Source of the DNA: CAVYGM01 sp963768025
GTDB lineage: Bacteria; Bacteroidota; Bacteroidia; Cytophagales; Spirosomataceae
DNA: 64,000 bases
Direction of reading: 5' to 3'
Assembly (NCBI GenBank): GCA_963768025.1
Contig: CAVYGM010000019.1
Location: forward strand, 124,001-188,000
Shown here piece by piece: positions 37,843-48,200 of the stretch. The notes under the pieces were generated by a model, which worked only from the letters and a program-made list of their open reading frames with translations, searched no databases and had not been told where the DNA came from. How positions within the stretch are numbered: position 1 is the first letter of the stretch; the number at the start of each line of letters is the position of its first letter. Made by a program: the position numbers and the translations under genes.

Positions 37843-39130
37843 ATGGATCGGCGTAATTTTGTCAAAAATAGTCTGATGGGTGGCGTGGGGCTGGCCGCTT
37901 TTTCGCCAAACTGGTACCTGCCCGCTGCGGACTTTCCCGTCGAGCGCATCACCGACGGCGCGCATTTCCACTGGTTTGGGTACTACGACAAATGGCAGAT
38001 TGATCCCTCGGGCCGCTACGCCCTGGCCATGCGGGTACCTTTTGAAGGACGCACCCCCGAAGCCGCCGATACGATCGAAATCGGACTCATTGATTTGCAG
38101 AATAACAATGCGTGGCGCAAGCTGGGTACCTCCAACACCTGGGGCTGGCAGCAGGGCTGCATGCTCCAATGGCTGCCCGGCTCCACCGACGAGGTAATCT
38201 GGAACGATACCGTGCGTCTTGAAGGCCAGGGGGGTACCTTTGGCAGTCGCATCCTCAACATCAAAACCGGCCGAGAGCGCACTATTGCCCAAGCCGATTT
38301 ATGCCCTGGCCCCCAATGGAGAGTTTGCCGTGGGTACCGAGTTCAACCGCATTCAGAACCTGCGGCCCGGCTACGGCTACGCCGGCAAGCCCGATCCTTT
38401 CGAAAAGCAAAAGGCTCCGGCAGAAATCGGGATTTATAAAATGGACCTGAAAACGAGTAAGCACCAGCTGCTCCTTTCCCTGGCCGAAATGGCCGCCATC
38501 CCCCACCTGGGCGAACCCGTGGACGGGTATTGGCATTGGTTCAATCACCTGCTGGTGAGTCCCGATAGCAAACGGATGCTGTTCCTCAACCGCTGGCGGC
38601 ATAAGGTGCAGGAACAGGACGGCGTCCCTACCACGGAGTTTATTACCCGCATGGTGACGATGGATACCGACCGCGGCCAGGACCGCTACGTCATTGACCC
38701 CTCCGGCAATACCTCCCACATCATCTGGGACGGCCCCCGGCACATCCTCGGCTGGACCAAGCCCATCGGCAAGGAGTGGGGTTTCTGGCTGCTGGAAGAC
38801 AAAACCCAAAACAGCGTCCACATCGGCGCCGAGGCCATGCCCGTCAACGGCCATAATACCTACGTGCCCCACACCAACCGCGAGTGGGTACTGAACGACA
38901 CCTACCCCGACGCCAACCGGCTCCAGACCCTCTACCTCTACCACATCCCCACCAACCGCCGGGTGGTGCTGGGCAAATTCCTGTCACCACCGCAGTACAA
39001 AGGCGAGTTCCGCTGCGACCTGCACCCCCGCATCAATCAGCAGGGTACCCAGGTCTTTTTCGACTCCACCCACGAGAAACTTGGAAGGCAGGTGTATCGG
39101 ATTGATATTGAGAAGGTGGTGAAGGGGTGA
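37843..39130 (+). CDS. Tat-exported beta-propeller protein, oligogalacturonate-lyase-like (one frameshift)
   Basis: About 428 residues after removing one C at 38288-38290, which joins GRERTIA to KPIYALAPNGEFAVG. Short twin-arginine signal (MDRRNFVKNSLMGG). The body has repeated propeller blades with Asp/Ser-rich turns (YYDKWQIDPSGRYALAMRVP, HLLVSPDSKRMLFLNRW, HIIWDGPRHILGW, and DLHPRINQQGTQVFFDSTHE). This resembles the seven-bladed oligogalacturonate lyase / TolB-like families. Histidines in HFHWFG, HWFNHLL and NGHNTYVPH could be catalytic. The activity is an inference; a pure binding role is possible. Confidence 0.78.
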
Positions 39131-39220
39131 AAAATGTATTGTGGTACGGGCGGCTCGCCCGTCTGGTCCTAACTGATTCAGACGAAAGTAAAATTCTATC
39201 TAACACTCGCTTGCAGTGCT

Positions 39221-39439
39221 TTACCAGGGGTACTTTTGCTTCGTCGCTGCCCAACTCACTTGCCCTTGTCCAGTCAGCACACGCCCGGCGGTGCCGTTGA
39301 GATGATATTTGGCCCCGCCCCGGTTGTTGTACGAAAAAGCAAATTCATTATTGAGGACAATGGATTCGTTTAAATCTAGAATCGCACTTGAATAATTCCC
39401 AATGCGTAGTTTTATGAGCCCCAAAACTCTTAAAACCAT
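39221..39439 (-). pseudogene. TPR-repeat gene scrap
   Basis: The N-terminal two thirds of this 72-codon frame reads like one tetratricopeptide repeat (LIKLRIGNYSSAILDLNESI, then NNEFAFSYNNRGGAKYHLN). After that the sequence loses all TPR character. No start, signal or neighbouring repeats are found on either side, so it is probably the remnant of a longer TPR gene. Confidence 0.35.
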
Positions 39440-39470
39440 CTAATAAAATAACTACGGTGGTGACAGTTCC

Positions 39471-40625
39471 TCACTTCCAGAAAACCGGCCTTTGGATCGT
39501 GCCGCCCTTCAGGCGGCAATCAGCGCAGGTAGGGGTACCCATCACGTAAAGGGGTACATTGGAGCCGGGAACCTGGAATTCGTTCAGAATGAGGTCCGGT
39601 GATTCGGGGATTTCGCGGATGGATAGCGTATCGGTAGGCTCACAGGCAAAGTTGAGACGGCCCAGGTACTCTGTAACAAAAAGGCGCTGCTCCTGCCGGT
39701 TGGAAGCACTGAAATATCCAAATACCAGTTCGGAAGGATTACTGACCGACTTGATGTTGCCCGTAACTTCCGCCGGTTGCGGATCGAACAGGCTGCCCGT
39801 TCGTTCGTTCGTCTTGGAGAGATTGTTCCAGTATTCGAATTCCTCCTGCGTAAGCGCGTATTGCTTCACCAGAATGCTGTATTTGGACTGAAGCTTCCCA
39901 CTCGTAGCCGGCACGAAGGCAATTCCCTGATCCTTAATAATGTCCTTACTGAGCTTGATCGAAGTACCCAGCACAATGGCAGTAGGATTGGCATGGCTCC
40001 AGCAGGTATTGATATTCTGATCACGATAAACGACTTCCTTTCCCGCTAACTCATAGATCGAGTACAGGGGCATGGAATATTGCCAGGTTTCGTCGTAGCT
40101 CCACCGATAAAAGCGCGTTTTATTGAGCGGATCGTGCGTATTGACATAGATCTGCACCCCTTCCCCGGCCCCTCTTACTTTGTAGGTAACACTATCGATG
40201 GGCGGATTTTTTACTACCGGTACATAAGCCGACAGGTACTCCTTGCCCCCGCTGGTTTTGATGCGAAGCCGGTATTTTTCGGTATCTCTGTACGCCCGGG
40301 CCGCCAGCGTATACACTCCCTGGCTGGCTTCAACAAAGGCAAATGAGCTACCCTTATCGCCTTCCACGGTCAATTTGGCGCGTAATTCAGGTTGCGGTCC
40401 GCCGACGTCGTATACATTCTGGGTATAGCTAAGCTTGATCTGACTGCTTCCCGCCGGATTGGTATTCAACGACCCGTCCACCACGAGGTAGTGGTCCGCG
40501 TTGGTAATTTCGGGTGGCGCAAATGGCTCTATGCAAGCATGGAGCACGGAGAGCAGGAACAGATATAGGGGAAGCTTTTTCACTTTTGAGTAATCGTTGA
40601 ATCGTGCTATCGGATTTGTGTCCAC
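39471..40625 (-). CDS. DUF4249 family lipoprotein
   Basis: 384 residues. The signal peptide (LPLYLFLLSVLHAC) ends in a lipobox cysteine at about 31. The body matches the DUF4249 pattern common in Bacteroidota: HYLVVDGSLN near the N-terminus, a beta-sandwich (IKLSYTQNVY, AKLTVEG, YRLRIKTSGGKEYLS), then YWNNLSKTNERTGSLFDPQPAEVTGNI and ELVFGYFSASNRQEQRLFV. The C-terminus holds a CxxC (GTPTCADCRLKGG) typical of the family. Members usually sit beside a TonB-dependent receptor; here only a decayed SusC barrel remains upstream on the same strand. Probable role: accessory outer-membrane lipoprotein. Confidence 0.88.
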   Translation of the reverse strand: MDTNPIARFNDYSKVKKLPLYLFLLSVLHACIEPFAPPEITNADHYLVVDGSLNTNPAGSSQIKLSYTQNVYDVGGPQPELRAKLTVEGDKGSSFAFVEASQGVYTLAARAYRDTEKYRLRIKTSGGKEYLSAYVPVVKNPPIDSVTYKVRGAGEGVQIYVNTHDPLNKTRFYRWSYDETWQYSMPLYSIYELAGKEVVYRDQNINTCWSHANPTAIVLGTSIKLSKDIIKDQGIAFVPATSGKLQSKYSILVKQYALTQEEFEYWNNLSKTNERTGSLFDPQPAEVTGNIKSVSNPSELVFGYFSASNRQEQRLFVTEYLGRLNFACEPTDTLSIREIPESPDLILNEFQVPGSNVPLYVMGTPTCADCRLKGGTIQRPVFWK

Positions 40626-41302
40626 TGCTTATCCTTTGCCTCTCCATCGGTGATGGTGAGAGGATGCGGCCCGGTGAAGTTTTGAGGCAATTCAGCGGCC
40701 ATTTCTGACGTGATTCCTTGGTAGTTTGCCTTGGGAATAGTAGGTATACAAACCAGGTTTACCCCTGCGGTAGGTAAAGCAGCCACTGCCAATAACTGAA
40801 TATAGAGGAGTTTTCTTGACAAGGGCCATATGGAAAGTAGGTTATCTACCATCAAAAGTAGGTAGCCTCTTTTTTTTAACTACCTGGCTGGGTACATTGA
40901 TCAGAGCGTACTTTTAACTCTCTCCCCAAATTCCTCAAAACAATCCTGCGAAAGCACACTCTTACATCGGCGGTCAGGGTTTTGGTATTCTTTTTCAGCA
41001 TCGGCTTTTGACGGCACACCTACAAAACTATTGTTCCTAATGTATTTTTTTAACAGGGCGTTCACGTATATAAACAGAAGTCTAAGAAGCGCCTGCCGTC
41101 TTGATGGTCTTGTCTACAATGTGAGAAATTATTTGACTCGGAAGGAATTCTATGGTTGGTACATGCTGGGGAGGTTACAAACGACTATACATAGATAAGT
41201 CGTAGTCACCTTGCGGGAAACTACGACCATCAGGGAAGCAACAGGAAAGGCCAGAGTAGAAAAGGGGCCTTTCCCTACCTGATCAATTATTTTTTACCAA
41301 AT
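40626..41302. other. Gene-poor interval in decayed strip
   Basis: Nothing here can be supported as a gene. A minus-strand frame at 40607-40855 (82 codons) has one hydrophobic stretch but no recognisable family and overlaps the DUF4249 start. A small hairpin, CGTAGT with ACTACG, lies around 41193-41217. Confidence 0.4.
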
Positions 41303-41590
41303 TTATTTACGCACTATTTTCAAGACCACAGACTGTGTGGGACTACTTACCCGCAACAAATAAAGACCGGAAACCTGGCCTACTGGTATGGAGTAGCTTT
41401 CCAGAGAAGTGGCGCGTTCAATCTGGTTGTCGGTGAGTGAGGTACCCCCAGTCGAGAAGAGTTGAATTCGCAAGGGCTGCGCTTCCGCGCCCCGAATTTC
41501 GATTTCGGCCTGATCGCCCGCAATTGGATTTCCCAATAGGGTCACCTGCAAGGGTATCGCTGCTACCTCCTCGACTCCTACCCGGGCACC
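41303..41590 (-). pseudogene. C-terminal T9SS sorting-domain tail (gene remnant)
   Basis: The last roughly 85 residues are a type-A sorting domain for the type IX secretion system: VTLLGNPIAGDQAEIEIRG, LFSTGGTSL, SGLYLLRVSS and the basic end VVLKIVRK. The frame continues upstream through a linker (TGETSGARVGVEEVAAIPLQ) that overlaps the end of the SusC fragment. Such a domain is normally the tail of a large secreted protein; no such body is present. This is a 3' remnant joined to a different gene. Confidence 0.75.
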
Positions 41591-42990
41591 CGACGTTTCA
41601 CCCGTAGGTACGAGCCGTCTTCCAGCCAGCGGTTGGACTGCGGCCGCTCGGATTTGTTGGTCCCGGCAAAGGAAGGTACATCGGTATCCTGATTTTCGGG
41701 AGTCCAGCGATCCAGAATGCGGGTGCTGGTAGCGTCGGCATCCGAGGAGGTACGGTCCATGTATACCCGCGACAGGTTATAGATCTGATTGCCCGAAACA
41801 CCCTGAATGAATACATTGAGATCGAAGTTTTTGTAGGAGAAATTGTTGGTCCAGCCGTAGGCGAGTTTAGGGTAGGTGGTACCCATTGAGGTGATATCCT
41901 TATCATCAATAGTCCCGTCGTTATTCTGATCCACGTATTTGGGAGAGCCGGGAATGGCGTCGTACTTTGTGGCCTGATCGGCTTCCGCCGTACCCCAGGT
42001 ACCGTTTTGGATATAGCCTTTCAACACGCCCATCGGCTGACCGACCGTCAGGAATACAGTATTGCCGAAGTTAGGCAGGCCCGGTGCGCCCAGGGTGATT
42101 TCGTTGCCTCCCGACAGCGCCAGTACCTTGTTGCGGTTGATGGCCATATTGGCCGAAGTGTTCCACGTCAGGTCGCCGCGCACGGGGGTACCCCCCAGGC
42201 TCAGTTCGATACCTTTGTTCTCAACTTTGCCCACATTTTTCAACACAGAGGTATAGCCGGAAGTGAGGGGTAAGGGTACATTCAGCAGCAGGTCGCTGGT
42301 TTTTTTCTGGTACAGGTCCACGGTAAACTCGATGCGGTTATTCAGCAATCCCACGTCAAGCCCAAGGTCAGCCTGTGCCGTTTTTTCCCAGCGTAGATCA
42401 GGATTTCCCTGAATACCCAGCGTCACGCCCGGTGTCAGCGAGGTACCGTTGATGGGGTAGGCTGAGCTGGTGTTCAACTGATCCAAAGACGTATACGGAG
42501 CCACTCCCTGGCTACCGGTCAACCCGTAGCTGGCCCGTAGTTTCAGGTTGCTGATCTGGGTAATGTCTTTAAAGAAATCCTCGTTGCTGATCCGCCAGGC
42601 GGCGGCCGCCGAGGGAAAGAAGCCCCACTTGTGATCCTGACCAAATACGGACGCTCCGTCGTAGCGGCCGGTGAAGCTGAGCAGGTAGCGGTCGTTGAAG
42701 GCGTAGTTGACACGTCCCATCACGGACTGGACCGTTTTGGTCGTCCGGCTCGAGTAGGGATACGAGGGCGAGTTGCCAAAACCCAGGTTATTATAGGTCA
42801 AGGCATCCGTATTGAAGCCTTTGGAGCCGGCAAAATTGTCGTTGTATTCCTCGCGCTGCTGCTCGTATACCGCCGTAACCGACAGGCTGTGGATTCCGAA
42901 GGTTTTCTGGTAGTTTAGCTGGTTGGTGTTCTGCAACAGCACCCGCCGACGGTTGGCGACACCAGCCTGCGGATTGCCCACGTCAGCCAT
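41578..42990 (-). pseudogene. SusC/RagA barrel fragment, truncated at both ends
   Basis: 470 codons covering the middle and late barrel of a SusC-type transporter: NYAFNDRYLLSFTGRYDGAS, WGFFPSAAAAWRISNEDFF, LKLRASYGLTGSQGV, LDVGLLNNRIEFTVDLYQKK, KNVGKVENKGIELSLGG, YKNFDLNVFIQGVSGNQIYN, and WLEDGSYLRVK. Signal peptide, STN domain, plug and early barrel are absent; a TAA stop lies directly before the first ATG. After LRVK the frame runs out as RRVPG-stop instead of the final roughly 70 barrel residues. It is followed by a T9SS tail. Unlike the other broken genes here, no single-base change repairs it, so this is real decay or a deletion junction. Confidence 0.85.
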
Positions 42991-43282
42991 TTATCAGTCA
43001 TTCCTACAAAATTGGAAGCAAATTAGAAATTTCATTTGTATTTACAGGAAACCGCTTTGTCGGGCTAGAATTGGGCGATCCTGAAATACAGGAAAAGGGA
43101 GGGTTTTGAATTGATAATGCTATTTTTTTAAGTTGCGTAGTGGAAAGCAACCTTAAAACTCTTCTTTCTAAAGACCTGATGTTAAATCATCTGATACGTA
43201 AGGAATACCCAAAGGAGTATATTCGACTTAAGTAATCCATTTTCTTATACCAGTATACATAACTACAAGCACTTTCCTACTT

Positions 43283-43876
43283 GTGAATATTCCTCTTCCG
43301 TCGGACGAACTACTCTGGCACCGCCTGATTGACGGGGAGGAAGCTGCCTTTACCAAACTCTTCGAACGCTACTATCCCACCCTGCTAGGCTACGGAAGGT
43401 CGTTCCTTCCGGATTCTGACCGGGTGCAGGATTGTGTGCAAGATGTTTTTGTGGATGTGTGGCTGTACCGGGCTTCACTGAACAAATCGGCTATGGTAAA
43501 AGCCTACCTCCTGGCCTGTGTCCGAAAACGAATTGCCCGTTCCCATTCCCGTGACCGTATCTTCCGGCATACGGCTTCCCTCGACGATATTGAATTCTCC
43601 ATTTCGTTCACGGTGGAGGACCATCTAATCGCCCACGAAGAAACCGCCGCCCGAGTCTACCAGCTCAACCGCCAGCTCAATGCCTTGCCACCCCGTCAGA
43701 AAGAAGCCTTGTTTCTGAGGTACCATCAGGGACTGAATACGGAGCAAGTCGCCGAAATCCTCAATATCAACTACCAGTCTGCCAGTAACCTGCTTCACCG
43801 CGCTCTGATGCATCTCCGGCAGGAACTAAAAGGTAGCCCTACCCTACTCATGGCTTTGTTTTTGGGTTTAGTTTAA
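43283..43876 (+). CDS. ECF sigma-70 factor (FecI-like), module 2
   Basis: 197 residues from a GTG, the same length as the module 1 sigma factor. Region 2: AFTKLFERYYPTLLGYGRSF and VQDCVQDVFVDVWLYR; region 4: LPPRQKEALFLRYHQGLNTE and VAEILNINYQSASNLLHRAL, with a hydrophobic C-terminal tail. It directs transcription of the susCD pair downstream and is controlled by the FecR protein encoded 77 bases downstream. 42991-43282 before it is AT-rich and shows no gene; it should hold the promoter. Confidence 0.93.
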   Translation: MNIPLPSDELLWHRLIDGEEAAFTKLFERYYPTLLGYGRSFLPDSDRVQDCVQDVFVDVWLYRASLNKSAMVKAYLLACVRKRIARSHSRDRIFRHTASLDDIEFSISFTVEDHLIAHEETAARVYQLNRQLNALPPRQKEALFLRYHQGLNTEQVAEILNINYQSASNLLHRALMHLRQELKGSPTLLMALFLGLV

Positions 43877-43953
43877 ATTTATCAAAAAAAATTACCATTT
43901 ACTGAGTATCGGCCCGAAAAGCTGTCCTCTCTGCCCTTGAAACACTTATTCAG

Positions 43954-45045
43954 ATGCAGCCGAGAAACCGCTACCAATCCGTTGAAAATTTCCTGGATGA
44001 CGAATCCTTCCGAACGTGGGTGCTGGAAGAACAGGATATCCACGCCTGGGAAGAATGGACTCTGGAAAATCCGCATCGGGCCAAACTCGTAGAAGAAGCC
44101 CGGGAATGGCTGTTGGCGCTGCATGTACCCGAGGAGACGGTTGCCGGGGAAGATATAGAAAAAGCCCTGCTGCATACCTGGACTAAAATCAGGGCCGTGG
44201 AGAAGGCCGGGGTTTCGCCGGGGATACATTTCCGTAAACAGTTCTGGGGGAGAGTAGCGGCCGCGGTAGTCGTTCTGGGCTTTCTGCTGGGAAGTATCTA
44301 CCAATTGCCGTTAGGCGACCTCCCGGGCCGCCACCGGGCCGAGCCTGTTCCTGAAAATACTACTGCCCTTTTGGAAAAGCGGAACACCACGGATCGTTCG
44401 CTTCTTGTGTTACTTTCTGACGGTAGCTCGGTCTTGTTGCAGCCTAATAGCTCCCTGCGTTATCCGCGGATATTTGAGGGCAAGGAACGTAAGGTGTACC
44501 TCTCTGGCGACGGTTTTTTTGAAGTCAGTAAAGACGCCGAAAAGCCTTTTTTTGTCTACGCCAACGAGCTGGTTACGAAGGTAGTGGGTACCAGTTTCAG
44601 GATAAAAGCCTTTCCTGATCAAAAAAACGCGGAGGTGGTGGTCAGAACCGGCAAGGTGAATGTTACCGCCCTGAACTCCACTGAGGAAGGGCTGCTGCTG
44701 TTGCCCAATCAGGGCGTTCGCCTGGGTCGTCGAAGCCTGGCGTTTGAGAAAATCGACGACCTGACTCAGGAAACAAACCTCTCGCAGGAGCTAAGTACCA
44801 TTGAAAAACTGAGCTTTGAGTTTGCTGACGTGCCCGTTTCCCAAATTTTCCGAACCCTTGAACAAGCCTACCTGGTCACCATTGATTTCCCGGCGAATAA
44901 GCTGGCCGACTGCTACCTGACCACCTCCCTGAGCGATCAGCCGCTACCGGAAAAACTAAAAATTATCTGTGAAAGTCTGGGCGGCCGTACCCGCTACGAA
45001 ATGAACGAAAATAAGATTACAATCCACTCCAATGGGTGCAACTAA
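43954..45045 (+). CDS. FecR-family anti-sigma factor, module 2
   Basis: 363 residues. Cytoplasmic N-terminal part; transmembrane helix at about 91-112 (FWGRVAAAVVVLGFLLGSIY); periplasmic FecR domain (LLVLLSDGSSVLLQPNSSLRY, VYLSGDGFFEVSK, VVGTSFRIKAFPD, GKVNVTALNS); C-terminal DUF4974 (FADVPVSQIFRTLEQAYLVT, LTTSLSDQPLPEKLKIICES). It should bind the ECF sigma factor encoded upstream and sense the STN domain of the downstream SusC. Its domain layout is identical to that of the module 1 FecR. A 163-base gap with a hairpin separates it from susC. Confidence 0.93.
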   Translation: MQPRNRYQSVENFLDDESFRTWVLEEQDIHAWEEWTLENPHRAKLVEEAREWLLALHVPEETVAGEDIEKALLHTWTKIRAVEKAGVSPGIHFRKQFWGRVAAAVVVLGFLLGSIYQLPLGDLPGRHRAEPVPENTTALLEKRNTTDRSLLVLLSDGSSVLLQPNSSLRYPRIFEGKERKVYLSGDGFFEVSKDAEKPFFVYANELVTKVVGTSFRIKAFPDQKNAEVVVRTGKVNVTALNSTEEGLLLLPNQGVRLGRRSLAFEKIDDLTQETNLSQELSTIEKLSFEFADVPVSQIFRTLEQAYLVTIDFPANKLADCYLTTSLSDQPLPEKLKIICESLGGRTRYEMNENKITIHSNGCN

Positions 45046-45073
45046 CCTAAACCTGACAGCCTATGCATAAAAA

Positions 45074-45104
45074 GAGCGTCGACATGCTGTAACATCCGAC
45101 GCTC
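45074..45104. other. Stem-loop between fecR and susC, module 2
   Basis: A perfect 8-bp stem, GAGCGTCG (45074-45081) with CGACGCTC (45097-45104), and a 15-base loop. No T-run follows. It occupies the same place as the stem-loop at 18616-18644. Confidence 0.6.
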
Positions 45105-45208
45105 AAAGTACCCCCGTCATGTTCTGTAAAACATGTCTTTCGTGAGAAAAGGGGAAGATGATTTTGCCAATACCCTGAAAAAAAGTATCTCCTAAACCCA
45201 TCAAAAGT

Positions 45209-48200
45209 ATGAAAATATCTTTGACTCCTAAACGATTACTGTACCGAATCGTGCAACTATCTTCCTTACAAATCATCATAGCCCTGCTGTTCTCCGGCAT
45301 GAGCCTGGCTACCTCCGTCAAAGGGCAGGAGATGCTGGATCGCCGGGTGTCGGTCCAGGCATCAGGCCAGGCGTTGGGAAGTGTCCTGAACGCCCTGGAA
45401 AAGTCCGCCCAGGTAAAGTTCTCGTACAACTCGCGTACCCTCGATCTTAACCACTCCATCACCGTCAAAGCCTCGAATGAGCCTTTATCGGAGGTGTTGA
45501 ACCGGATTCTGACTCCTTTGCAAATCAATTTTCTGCAGGTAAGCAACCGGATCGTCCTGCGCAACAAAGCAGTCGGGCATCTGGATCCCAGCACTACGCT
45601 ACCCGCCCTTTCCATCCCGGCGAATCTTGCGCTGGATTTCAACGTGACGGGAAAAGTCACCGACGAAAGCGGCGAAGGCTTGCCGGGGGTGAGTGTGGTG
45701 GTAAAAGGTACTCAGCGCGGTACGACCACCAACCAGGAGGGTACCTATTCCGTCTCCGCTCCCGATGGCAAGGCAACGCTGGTGTTCTCCTTTGTGGGGT
45801 ACCTCTCGCAGGAGATCGCCATCAACAACCGGACTCAGATTAACCTTAGCCTAAGCACCGATACCAAAGCCCTGAATGAGGTGATTGTGGTAGGCTACGG
45901 TACCCAGAAAAAACGCGACCTGACGGGAGCTATTTCCAGCATATCCAGCCGGGATATTGCCGAAACACCCTCCTCCAACTTCCTGCAAAATGCTCAGGGA
46001 CGACTAGCCGGGGTAGATATTGTCCGTAGTAATGGCAATCCCGGTTCGGCTCCGGTGATTCGTATACGTGGCAACCGCTCCATCAACGCCAGCAACAACC
46101 CGCTGTATGTAATTGACGGAATTCCGACGGACGTAAGCATCAACGACTTCAACCCCAACGACATTGAGTCGATGGAGGTACTCAAAGACGCCAGCGCCGT
46201 GGCTATCTACGGGTCGCGGGGTGCCAATGGGGTGATTCTGATTACGACCAAAAAAGGAAAAGAGGGCAAGGCAGTCATCAGCTACGATGGCTACTACGGA
46301 ATCAAGAAAGCGCAGAAAAACCTGAACCTGATGAATGGTGAGCAATTTGCGCGCTATTCACGAGTGGCCAGGGGTATCGACGCCAATGACGCCAGCAAAG
46401 ACAATACCTTTTTCAGCACCCTCGAAGTAGACAACCTGAAAAACGGAGTAGAAGCCGATTGGCTGGATCTCATCCTCCGCGACGGACAGCAGCAGCAGCA
46501 CCAGATTTCGGCCAGCGGCGGTAATCAGAACACTACGTACTACTTATCGGGATCCTTTTTTGACGAAAAGGGCATCATGCAGCTCAGCGACTACCAGCGC
46601 TACTCCTTCCGGGCCAATATCGAAACCAAGCTCACCGAGCGGCTCCGTGTAGGTGTAAGCTCCACGGTTGCCACCGACTTGCAAAACACCATGGCCAACG
46701 GCCCCTACACCAATGCTTTGCAGTTCTCTCCCCTTGTGCAGCCCTACGATGCCGATGGTAATTTCATTGCCTACCCTAATCCCCGCGAAGGACTATTGAC
46801 TAGTCCGTTGTTGCAATACCAGCCGGGCCAGTTCACCAACGAGCGGCGGAAGTTTCGGGTATTTGCCAACATCTTTGGTGAATACAAATTCATGGAAGGG
46901 CTTACCTACCGGCTAAATTTTGGCCCGGACTTCAGCAATTCACGTCAGGGCGAGTACAGTGGTACCCTTGCCGGCAGCGCCAACACCGCCGAAGTGACCA
47001 ACCAGCAGAATTTCGCCTACACCCTGGAAAATATCCTGTCGTTTAACCGCAAATTTGGAAAGCACTCCCTCAATGTGGTCGGGCTGTTCAGTACCCAAAC
47101 CAACCGGTTCGAATCGTCGGGGGCGGCGGCCCGGAACATCCCGGTGGAGTCTTCGCTGTTTTACAATCTGGGTAGTGCCGAAACCGTCACGGGTATCAAT
47201 AGCTCCCTGACCAAGTGGGGACTCGTATCGTACATGGGTCGGGTCAACTACACCTTCAAAGACCGGTACCTGCTCACCCTGACCGGTCGCGCCGATGGAT
47301 CGTCCCGCCTTTCCCAGAAAAACAAGTGGGCGTTTTTTCCCTCCGTATCGGCCGGTTGGGTGGTCTCCGACGAAGCCTTCATGGCAAATGCCAAAGCCAT
47401 CTCCTTCCTGAAATTCCGGGCGGGATACGGCGCCGTTGGCAATACGTCCATCTCGCCTTACCAGACCCTCGGCGGATTGGAGCGCTCCGTGTATGCCTTC
47501 GGCACTAATCCGGCTTTTGGCTATGCCTTAAATGTAATCCCGAACCCTGATCTGCGGTGGGAGATATCCAGTACGGTCAACATCGGCATGGACTTCGGCC
47601 TGTTCAACGACCGACTGACTGGTTCGCTGGAAGTATACAAGACGAACACTACCGACTTGCTTCTGAACCGGTTGATCCCTATTACCTCGGGCTATGAGTC
47701 CATTTTGCAAAACATCGGTGCTACCAGCAATCAGGGCTGGGAGTTGTCGCTGAATGGGAATATCGTCAATTCTCCCGGTGGATTCAAATGGGATGCCAAC
47801 CTGAATTTATTCAGCAATAAGGAAAAAATCGTTGATCTTTTCAATGGGAAGGATGATGTGGGAAACCAATGGTTCATCGGATCGCCCATCAGCGTGTTTT
47901 ACAATTTCAAACAGGAGGGAATCTGGCAGACCAACGAGGCCGACGAGGCCACCAAAGCCAAACAGAAGCCCGGCGATATCAAAATAGCCGACGTGAACGG
48001 CCGGGATGCGACCGGCACCCTCACCAACCAGCCCGATGGGGTCATCAACGCGGACGATCGTACGATCCTTGGCTCCACCGTACCCGATTGGAGCGGCGGG
48101 ATTACCAACCGGCTGAGCTATAAGGGAATTGATTTTTCGTTCCTGGTGTATGCCCGGCAGGGTCAATACATTCGGAGTGACTTCCATAATCTGGGCGGAA

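Noticed and set aside
40607..40855. 82-codon minus-strand frame with one hydrophobic stretch next to DUF4249
   Set aside because: Overlaps the DUF4249 start, has no family resemblance, and lies in a decayed strip; too weak to call.
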